This document shows, piece by piece, positions 9,455 to 17,590 of a stretch of DNA of 64,000 nt (position 1 is its first letter; every line of letters starts with the position of its first letter). Origin of the DNA: Stachybotrys elegans (Eukaryota; Ascomycota; Sordariomycetes; Hypocreales; Stachybotryaceae); contig JAGPNK010000009.1 of the NCBI GenBank assembly GCA_020746835.1, positions 1,240,001-1,304,000 of the forward strand, in the 5' to 3' direction. A program made the translations under genes and the position numbers. The notes under the pieces are model-generated. The model saw nothing but the letters and a program-made list of their open reading frames with translations. It did not search any database and was not told the DNA's origin.

Positions 9455-11440
9455 ATGCCATGCTCTTCTAGCTTGAGCAGGGTTGATGCACAGGAGCTGC
9501 ATATGAAATCTTTGATGCTTTCCGCCCAGGATTTGAACGACGAAACTGTGTTGCAACTTGCCCTTGAGCAAGCCCGTCGTCATCCCAGGCAGCATCACAG
9601 CGAAGAAAGTCTCCGAGAGGCAATCGCTACAACGGAGAGTGCATTGCAATTCCATGGCCAAGATGCTGCGATCCAGCAAGAGTTGTTCCTGAGTCTCAGC
9701 AGTCTGTACGAAGACCTCGCTGGATGGCCTACGTATAGCAGACGAGACCAGGACTTTGAAGCTGCCATCGCCGCCCGCGTCTCGGCATTGGCTCTCCCTG
9801 GCCTCCAAGACGCAGCAGCCCGTATCCCCCAGCTTGAGAAGCTGAGCTCGCTATACGAACAGTGGTATCGCCGCACCAAAGACGTGGAGCTTTTGCAGAA
9901 GACGCTACACTATCTCGAAGAGGCGCAACCACTCCTTTCTCCCGGGGCTTTGGAGGCAAACATCGCTGCCTGCCAGTGCCTGCGCCTGGCCATCGGCGAC
10001 ACCAACGACTCTCAATGTGTCCTGAGCATCCCCTACGACCTGCTGCTGAAATCTCCTGTCCCTCTTGATGGTTTGACTCCTCGTCGACACCGGTTCCTCG
10101 ACTGTCGCAGCCTCGTCAACCGAGAGGCTCTCCGTGTGCTCGAATTCAACGCCCTCCCGGTCAGTAGACATGTGGCCATATCCTACGTCTGGAGAGGAGT
10201 TGCGCCGCTGGACGAAGATGCTACACGTGCGGCCATAAAAATCAAGGGCGCCGTTGGTGCAGACCCCATCTCCTTCGAAGTACTGCGTACTGCTTGCCTT
10301 GCCAGTCTCCAGCTTGGATGCCCTATACTCTGGCTTGACGGAGTATGCATCATGCAAGAAAGCGACGAGGACAAGACTTGGCAAATTCAAAACATGTATC
10401 GTCTTTACGAGACCTGCCACACGTGTCTGATTATACCAGGCGGCCTGTCCAGGCTGGTGGACCTGACAGAGGAGACGCCGTGGATTCGACGTGGATGGAC
10501 ACTGCAGGAAGCCGTTGCACCATCCTCGCGCGTGTGCTTGTTCTCGTGGGCCTACGGGAGCGCCAAGCTGTTCACCAGCACGTTCAGTATGGAAATCACC
10601 CCCGTCGAGACAACTGACGCAGCCATAGCTTCGCTTACCGAGTTGTTGAATTTGACTAACAGTGCTCGAGTCGAATATCTAACAAACATGCAACAAGGTC
10701 CATCCGAGATATCGGTCAATGTTCCGGCTAACAAGGCCATGGGGGAGAATCATTATACTTCACTATCCGGTGCCATCGACATGAAGACCCAGCAGGGCGG
10801 AATCAACGCCGCCTGGCGTTCCGCCACCCTGCGGTCGACTTCACGACCTGTAGACATGGTTTTAAGCATCATGGGTCTGTTTGGTATCACGCTCGACCCA
10901 GAGGAGTTTGATCCAGATGATAGATATGCCGCGACCCTCGCTCTTATGAAGGCTATCCTAAACAAGGGGGGCAAGGCGGAATGGCTTGCTGTCGCGCCTG
11001 AACTGCCTCCTGATCCGAAGCTCTCGACTCTCCCTCTAATCTCTGGGGATAGTAGCGAGCGATTTGGACATTGGTGGTTCCTTGAGGAAATCCCTGACGC
11101 TACAATGGATGACGAGGATTACCTGACGCTGACGGCACCCGCGGCTTCTATTGCGGATACCTCAGCCTTGAAGGATACCTATGCTGCAATGGGGTTCAGA
11201 GATGCCTCTGGTTTGGGCCTAGCAAAGAAACTCGCCGGGCCCCCGTATGCTGTGCTCATCGGTAAGAGGAGATTTTACAGCAACGGGACGTATCCTGCGT
11301 TGGTGGATCCGGCTCCCTTTGCCATGGTCGTCCTCCAGGAGCACAGGCCGGGCAGATATCACATAACAAACTACCTTTTTGGGGATGAGGAGGTTGTCAA
11401 CCAACAAGGGTGGGAGGATATGACGGTCAGAATCAAGTAG
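9455..11440 (+). CDS. HET-domain (heterokaryon incompatibility-like) protein
   Basis: This single-exon gene encodes 661 residues. HET-domain proteins are fungal allorecognition and cell-death effectors; most have unknown triggers. The first in-frame ATG is at 9455 (context CACCATGC); the frame is open a little further upstream but without an ATG. Residues about 25-190 are helical and TPR-like (LSSLYEDLAGW and LSSLYEQWYRR recur about 50 residues apart). The HET domain spans about 235-370, with HVAISYVWRG, LWLDGVCIMQESDEDK, MYRLYETC and WIRRGWTLQEAV in the canonical order. The C-terminal 300 residues have no domain I recognise. There is no NACHT, WD or prion-like region, so this is a stand-alone HET protein with a helical front end. 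It converges on the BuGZ-like gene. Confidence 0.88.
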   Translation: MPCSSSLSRVDAQELHMKSLMLSAQDLNDETVLQLALEQARRHPRQHHSEESLREAIATTESALQFHGQDAAIQQELFLSLSSLYEDLAGWPTYSRRDQDFEAAIAARVSALALPGLQDAAARIPQLEKLSSLYEQWYRRTKDVELLQKTLHYLEEAQPLLSPGALEANIAACQCLRLAIGDTNDSQCVLSIPYDLLLKSPVPLDGLTPRRHRFLDCRSLVNREALRVLEFNALPVSRHVAISYVWRGVAPLDEDATRAAIKIKGAVGADPISFEVLRTACLASLQLGCPILWLDGVCIMQESDEDKTWQIQNMYRLYETCHTCLIIPGGLSRLVDLTEETPWIRRGWTLQEAVAPSSRVCLFSWAYGSAKLFTSTFSMEITPVETTDAAIASLTELLNLTNSARVEYLTNMQQGPSEISVNVPANKAMGENHYTSLSGAIDMKTQQGGINAAWRSATLRSTSRPVDMVLSIMGLFGITLDPEEFDPDDRYAATLALMKAILNKGGKAEWLAVAPELPPDPKLSTLPLISGDSSERFGHWWFLEEIPDATMDDEDYLTLTAPAASIADTSALKDTYAAMGFRDASGLGLAKKLAGPPYAVLIGKRRFYSNGTYPALVDPAPFAMVVLQEHRPGRYHITNYLFGDEEVVNQQGWEDMTVRIK

Positions 11441-12313
11441 ATTCATTCATGAAAACTCCATACTGTGGTACTTCCCGGCCCTGCGCCTCACTGGGATAGA
11501 ATATCAGGTCACTTGGCAGGAAAATTTGTAGTGGTGAGGATGCGAAGGTTTTCCCACCCGTATACTGCAGTAAGTTGGAAGGCTCCGTGATGATAGTAGT
11601 GTCGGGCGTCAGGCTTCGGGTTGCTGCGGGAAGGCTTGTTCCGGGGACTCGGTCAAGGATGCTACCGAGGAGGCGATATCAAGGTTCGATGAAAGGCCTC
11701 TTCTTTGCTGCAGAGCGAAACTGTAGCATGCATACTCCCCCGTGACTCACTCAAAGTTGCCCAAAACTCGGTGGAAGCCATGGTGGACCTCAATTCCATG
11801 TATTTTATGAGAATTAACACATGTATACTATGACGTTGCTTTTGTCAAATACGGACCTTGCCTGCATCCACCCATGTAAACATAGCCGATGACAAGACGA
11901 TCGATCTGTGAACTCAAATGCGGCAAGCGCTCAGACACAAAGATCAGCGTCGCTTAGATCCGAGCCAAGTGGTACAGGCAAGGCATACCCCTTTCTGACC
12001 TCTAAAATCTCACAGCCAAGCGTCATCAAACCAAACCCAAGCAGCCTTGTGCACAGAAAGTGAAGCTCGCCAAACCATCACGCGTAGCCCGGCCGTTAGG
12101 GGCAAAAGAAGAGAAAGAAAAAGATGTCCGTCCTGCCGGCGAAGCAATCCATACAATTTAAACCCAATTTGACTAGTATACATGCGCCCAACGCCCGACA
12201 TACCATGCACTCAAGCATTGCACCCGAGACAAGACCGGATCAGACGCGTAGACGTTTCTCCCAAAGCAAGCAAGGCAGATGCCTTCCCGGTGCTGCATCC
12301 GATGCGCCCAGCA
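11441..12313. other. Convergent spacer with a dispersed repeat
   Basis: No gene is seen in these 873 bases between two convergent genes. It contains the first copy of a dispersed repeat (11633-11692). The segment near 12000-12310 is probably the 3' UTR of the minus-strand zinc-finger gene. Confidence 0.5.
11633..11692. repeat. Dispersed repeat, copy A
   Basis: The sequence GCTTGTTCCGGGGACTCGGT and what follows, to ATATCAAGGTT, matches a second place in the window (39984-40036). Copy B has one extra A after TTCC. The two copies agree over GCTTGTTCC(A)GGGGACTCGGTCAAGG, then TGCT, and again at ATATCAAGGTT. Both lie in 3' intergenic DNA. No terminal inverted repeats or target duplications could be defined, so the element class is unknown. 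Confidence 0.6.
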
Positions 12314-13361
12314 TCATGCTACCGCCACACGGTTGAATGCGTAGCGAGGCAGCGCGGCCATGCGCTCTTCGGGGCTGACTTCGGCGTCCTCGTAGACCAG
12401 CCTGCCCTTCTTGTCCTTTTCCTTCTTGGTCTTCTTCTCCGTTGCCTCGTCTGCCTCCTCGGGCTTCTTGGCCGGCTTGATGCCCGCCTCGGCCATGCGG
12501 ATCATCTGATCAATGTCGTCAGTGGGCGCCGCGCTGTCCACGGGCGCACCGCCGGGTCGCTGTGGTAGGCTGGCAGGGACGGAAGGTGTGCTGCCCGGAC
12601 GGGCTGGTAGCGAACCAGGCGCATATGGGAAGGTAGGCTGGGCGGCAGGGGGCTTGGGGTAGCCTTGGTTCTGCTGGAAGACATTAGCATCTTGTAGAGG
12701 AGCTGGTTCGTTGGTCCAACTGACGTAGGGAACAGGCGAGGGGTTCGTGGGAGTAACACCCTCGACAGCACCACTGGCCACCGCCTGCTTATGCGCGCGG
12801 AACTCGGCGAGGCGCTTGGCCAGCTCCTCGGGCGACTCGTAGGTAATCTTCTTCCTCTTCATGGCCTGGCCGGGAATCGGGTTGCCGGTGGCGATGCGGC
12901 GGTCCTCCTGCGCCTGGTAGAAGTTCTGGATGATGCGGTTGCGGTGCTGGTCCAAGATATCCTGGGGAATACCCTCCATGCCAAAGATCTCGACCTCGAG
13001 GCCCTGGCGGTTGGGCAGCGCGTTCTCGACCTGCGTCAGGGATTCTTTATGGACCTGGTTCATGTGCACGGAGAGACCTGCGCAGCGGTTAGCATGCGGA
13101 GCGCTGGGCTCGGGGGCGGGTGGGTGAGGGACGCGCCTCCGGCCGTGTTCAATCGGCGTCCGCATCGGTCGCATTTGAAGTGCTTCGCTTTCTGGTGGGA
13201 GATGAGGAGCTTGAGATCCTCAAAGTCACGTTCACCTGCGGATTGTCAGCGCGCAGTGCGTCTCGAGGGGGGGGGGAGGCTGCGGAGGACGCACAGTAGT
13301 AGCACCACGGTCGCGAGAGAACCTCCTCGATATCGGGGTGGCCGCGGCGTCTCTTGCCCAT
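12314..13361 (-). CDS. BuGZ/ZNF207-like C2H2 zinc-finger protein
   Basis: This is an orthologue of the BuGZ/ZNF207 family, which in animals binds microtubules and Bub3 and supports spindle assembly; a spindle or splicing role in fungi is inferred. Exons on the minus strand are 13361-13295, 13235-13137 and 13077-12314, giving 309 residues. The start reads MGKRRRGHPDIEEVLSRPWC, the family hallmark. Two C2H2 fingers follow: CYYCERDFDDLKLLISHQKAKH and CDRCGRRLNTAGGLSVHMNQVH (each split here by an intron or near one). Then comes the conserved FGMEGIPQDILDQHR segment and a low-complexity Pro/Ala-rich part. Intron 2 (13136-13078) must use a GC donor (GAG|GCGCGT) with a normal CAG acceptor to keep the GGLSVHM frame. 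The C-terminal 70 residues are Lys/Glu-rich. Start and domains are very secure. Confidence 0.92.
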
Positions 13362-14083
13362 TGTGGCGATTCGTGGGATTGCGGGAGATGAGACGAGGGC
13401 GCGTTGAGGGGTTTGGGGGTTGCGATTACGCGCTGTGCGAGGTGTTGATGCGGTGAAGAATTGATGGCTGGGCGACGCGATGCTTAGCTATGTCGTGAAA
13501 GTTGGATAACTTCTTCTGGAAGCTCTGCCGGCTAAAGGCCGGATGGGACCGAGCCAGGTCCCGGGTAGGCTGGCGTTCATGTTGGGTCTTAGTGCTATGG
13601 AGACTGTGTACGGAGTACTTGATGAATGAAGAGGGCCATGACTTGAATTTGTGCATGGATAGCCGTTAGACGTCAGTGGTGTACTGTATGTAGATAGTGG
13701 TAGTCTTGCAGTTGCAAATAGGTACGCACGACCTTGAACGTCGAGGCATATTGCCTGGGAAACTGCATTGTGATTGTGAGCTTGGTGGCTGGCCACGGTT
13801 AACGGGAAGGCAAGGCAAGGCAAGGAAAGGAAAGGGGCCATCAAGGTTCTCCAGCATGGGAACTTGTGCTACAAGGCTGCAACAGTAGCGGCATCGTCGG
13901 ATCGGTACTACCGGCAATGCATCGCAACCGTTGAGACTTTTTGACGCGCGTGTGATGTGTGATGCTGCTGCTAAACTTGCCTAGTAATACCAAACGATGA
14001 AAATGGTGTCATTTCATGTAGAGGCCTGCCCGCCCGAAAGCGGCTAGCGCCAGTGCACCGCCCCTGCTTGTCATCAAGCCCTA

Positions 14084-14134
14084 TAACCTTGTCAATTTGT
14101 TAGCCTTGTCAATTTGTAGGGGGGGGGGGGGGGG
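14084..14134. repeat. 17-base tandem duplication plus G16 homopolymer
   Basis: TAACCTTGTCAATTTGT (14084-14100) is followed directly by TAGCCTTGTCAATTTGT (14101-14117), one mismatch in 17. Then A-free G16 covers 14119-14134. The homopolymer length should be treated as uncertain in any assembly. Confidence 0.85.
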
Positions 14135-14350
14135 CGGCGCAAGGGGGTGGGGGTGGAGGTGGAGAGCTAGACCCTTTTGCGAACTCAGGCCTGCGTAATT
14201 GTCACTTCAGCTTAGCGCCGCGCAACGCTCGACGGACAGCGGCCGGTTGGGCGTCATTAGGCTCGCGTGGCCCGTCACACCATGGCTCTGTTGAAACTCG
14301 GACCCCTCGCATTCGACGCTCATCTTTCGCTCCCATTCAACCGACTCGTA

Positions 14351-14402
14351 GGCTAGGGCTGCTAGGGCTGCCAGGGCCGCCAGGGCTGCCAGGGCTGCCA
14401 GC
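14351..14402. repeat. 9-base minisatellite (GGCTGCCAG-type)
   Basis: About five to six degenerate copies of GGCTGCTAG/GGCTGCCAG/GGCCGCCAG occur in tandem. It lies in non-coding DNA. Confidence 0.8.
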
Positions 14403-14689
14403 CACCTCCATCACCAAAAGGTCAGCCAACCAGCTGCCATAGTCGATTGCACGTCGTCCATACCGCACGCACGGCAGGTGTCGTATCCTGGTCAGCCCAT
14501 CCTGGGCCACCCACCCCCCCCGGCAAGCGTGGAAGCATGGAAAGAAGCACGAGCGAACGGGTGGGTGGAATCGCGCCTCGCCAAGCCATGCGCTGGATTC
14601 TATCCGTCTCTTTTTTTTCCTTCTTTTCGACTCTTCCCCTGCCTGCTGGTCCGAGGGCCTAGGCCATCCCGGGCCTCTCACGTCTGGCT

Positions 14690-14764
14690 GGAAGACGGAA
14701 GACGGAAGACGGAAGGCGGAAGGCGGAAAGAAGTCAGGCTACACCTACATACATACATACATAC
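14690..14764. repeat. GGAAGAC/GGAAGGC and CATA microsatellites
   Basis: A 7-base repeat (GGAAGAC three times, then GGAAGGC twice) covers 14690-14729, and a tetranucleotide CATA repeat covers 14746-14764. Both are in non-coding DNA upstream of the second regulator gene. Confidence 0.8.
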
Positions 14765-16011
14765 CATGTCTAGACTGGCCGCACTATCAAGAACCAGACA
14801 ACCCATCACCTGGACTGGACCATCGACCTTGTCCGGGATGCCCCCAATCGCAACAAGATTACCTTGCCTCATTCCCACACTATCCAATGTCCTTCTGCCC
14901 GTCTTGCTTGCCCACCTCGTCGTAGTCGTAGTCCACAAGCTCCCCCTAATATCTACCTAATACGAGCAGTCTTGTCTATCTCTGCAGGCCGCACACGTAC
15001 GTCTTGGACGGGACGCCTTGCCCACCTGCCGCTAAAATGGCGGCCGCCTTGACCCCCATCCATATATCCATCCGTACAGTCTGGTCTGAGTACGTATACC
15101 CATATAACCACACTGGGTAGGTAACTATACCCATCCATATCTATGCGCTCAGCCCATCATCTATGCATCTATGCCCCTATGTCCCTATCCGCCTATGCTT
15201 CCCCCCCCCTATCTATGCCCCTATGCTCCCATGCCGCCCGCCGCCCCCCTCCCATTCCCACCCTACCCTGACCCCAACAACGCCTTTGTAGTTTCCCCGA
15301 ATCCGCTGTCGCACGTGGCGGAGAGGCCGAACCCGGGCTGAGTAGATCTGCCACGGCCCTTGGTGTTGCTGCGTCTAATACGTACGTACCTCGGAGCACG
15401 CACAACGCGCGCAACTACGCCATCCCCAAGACGCAAAACCGCTCGATCGCTATTAGCCTTGCCTGCTCTGCTATTGCTGTAGGGATACCCATATCGACTC
15501 CCTGTCATCCGGCAGTAAGCCACCCTGCGGCTTTTACTTATCTTCCAAAACAAGCTTCACCAGCGACATCTGGGCGGCGGCGCCCGCCAGTCGCTACTTG
15601 AGGCTTACATTTCATCCCACCTACTCCCGTAAACGGTATCAGACTGGGCCTTTCTGCCATTGATGGTCCTGCCTACTTGTTACACCTCGACACCACTACG
15701 TACCAATCCCTGGCCATTCAAGGTACCGCCTCCTGTCTGCCTTTATCTTGGCATTTGTCTCGACGATATGATCTTGGCCGACTCACAAAAGGGTTAGGAC
15801 CATCTTCACTCCCATCTGTCGCAAGCATTTAAGTACTAGCTCGCTACCTCCAACACGGGCACCTGCTCGGCAACTTAACGTCGCCATCAAGCCCCCAAAC
15901 CCATAGTCGCCTTATAAGGTTGCGCATTGCAACTCGTCTTACACACCGTCCCGTCAATCTACAGCAACAAAGTTTGTCACGGGGCCACGGAACTTCGCTC
16001 AGACGAGTCAA

Positions 16012-16286
16012 ATGCAGAATCACGCAGGTATGTCTTGCCCATTCCCATTGTATATAAAACCGTACCCTTGAGAGGACTCCCATCCCCATCTTTCCATCGC
16101 GCTTGTTCCCAATCAAATCGTTCCCCTATACCCATCATCACGAATCACCTACCCCCAAGATACTCTTCGTCACCATCGACCCTCGGATATCATATACCCC
16201 TAGATACGCAGGCCAGTCCAGTCTTGCTAACAACACACTTCCCCTTCGGCGCAGTCAACCTTGTTCTGCCACGTTCGATATTCGAA
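16012..16286 (+). promoter_or_regulatory. Leader of second regulator with probable intron and alternative start
   Basis: A perfect donor CAG|GTATGT at 16028 and an acceptor GGCGCAG ending at 16254, with a TTGCTAAC branch-like site at 16224-16231, define a probable 227-base intron. An ATG at 16012 sits 16 bases before the donor. Splicing puts it in frame with the ATG at 16287 with no stop between, adding MQNHAVNLVLPRSIFE to the protein. The 16287 ATG has the better context (G at -3 and +4), so the extension may be optional. Confidence 0.5.
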
Positions 16287-17590
16287 ATGGCCGGCAAACG
16301 CGGCGCCGACGGCTCACAGAGGAAGCAGCCTGCTCCTGGACAGCGCTGTTCTCGTCAGGAAGATTTCTCATCTGTTATAAAGAGTCGTTTGTCGACCTAC
16401 ACACGCACAGGACAAGCCTGTGACCGATGCAAGGTAAGCCAGCCACAAGCCACCTCCCACCTCCCACCTCCCACCTCCCACCTCGTCCTGTGCCTACCCA
16501 CCAGGCCCGCCCTCGCTTTTGGTCATGGCCATATTGATGCTGCCGCTCTATTAGATGTTCAACATTCTAATAGTAGCTACATTGGCCTTAAACATTGCAC
16601 TAGCAATTTCAGAAGAAGCTATAGCATTGTTTAAGTGCTGACCAAAACCGAGGGCGGCCTGCCCAATGCTTGACTTACAATCCCCTCTCTTCTTATAACC
16701 ATGTTTCTTGCTTTATTTCTTTCTTAATCCTTTCTCTCTTTCTTCTTCATCATCTTCTTTGCTTGCCTCCTCCTTGCTTTCTTTACCTCGTTTCTCTAAC
16801 ATGATTGTTTACAGGTGCGCAAAATCCGTTGTGACGCAGAGGCAGATGGTTGTACCCACTGCGTTAACCTCGGCGTCTCCTGCTATGTCACGGACCGCAC
16901 ATCAGGCCGGACAGAGCGTCGGGGCTACACCCGGGAGTTGGAGCGCAACAAGGCTGCTCTCGAGGCGCACATTGCCTATCTCGAGACCAAGCTAGCCGAG
17001 AACAACATACCCTTCGACGAGTACAAAGGCCCTAGCTCCTCACCCACGTCGCCCAAGGACGCAGATCGCTCCAAAAGCGAAGACCACACTGTCGTCGATG
17101 TCGCTTGCAGGCCAAAGGATGGCACGCCGCCGCAAGCATCGTCACAACCGTCCATGGGCCAGATGCCGACTGCGCTGATGGCGAACCCGTACCAACACTT
17201 TGTGCCGACCGACGGCTCTCCCCCCCGAACACCATGCCGATCCAGCAGCCGGCAACAACCCAGGCCATGCAACAGGCCCAGACCGCCCAGACCATCCACG
17301 CTCTCCACAGAGAAAGCGTCTACTTCAACCCAGTCTCTTACACAACACAGCCTTACCAGCCCGACACCCAACCCTTGTACTACGCCTCCTCAGCTTCTCC
17401 CTCAGTCCCAGAATCGGTCTTTAACCAACCGCCAGGACATATGGGATCACCTGGGATGTGGACGGATAGGAATCAAGCACCTCATTATAATCCGGACTGG
17501 GCCGGCGTCAACTCTCTGATGGAGCTGGGTAATTCGCAAGGGGCGAGGGGTTCTGGCCTGGCCAATATGCCAGGCAACCCTCCCTCCTAG
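16287..17590 (+). CDS. Short Zn2Cys6 protein, apparent frame break near 17219-17226
   Basis: This encodes a putative nuclear Zn2Cys6 DNA-binding protein. Exon 1 is 16287-16433 and exon 2 starts at 16815 after a 381-base intron (AAG|GTAAGC to TTTACAG). The cluster spans the junction: Cys45, 48, 55, 62, 65 and 72. A TDRTSGRTERRGYTRELE linker and a short coiled coil (to about residue 105) follow. Then comes a disordered Pro/Gln/Ser tail. The frame used from 16815 ends at 17519, but the sequence after the C7 run at 17219-17225 reads as a natural Gln/Pro-rich tail in another frame, to a stop at 17590. One more C in the run, or a 44-base intron (17202-17245, weak donor GTGCCG), would join them. Unjoined it is 283 residues. 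There is no fungal-specific TF middle domain. The function is unknown. Confidence 0.75.
16451..16484. repeat. CCACCTC tandem repeat in intron
   Basis: About five copies of the 7-base unit CCACCTC lie just after the donor of the 381-base intron in the second regulator gene. The pyrimidine-rich remainder of the intron (16690-16800) has long TTTCTTC tracts before the acceptor. Confidence 0.8.

Larger units (their letters stand above)
13362..16011. other. Long non-coding region rich in short tandem repeats
   Basis: About 2.6 kb has no convincing gene on either strand. It contains AAGGC-type repeats (about 13805-13836), a 17-base tandem duplication followed by a G16 run (14084-14134), a 9-base minisatellite (14351-14402), GGAAGAC/GGAAGGC repeats (14690-14729), CATA repeats (14746-14764) and CTATGCC-type repeats (about 15143-15235). 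The latter half is pyrimidine-rich on the plus strand and probably serves as promoter and long leader of the Zn2Cys6 gene at 16.3 kb. Confidence 0.5.
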
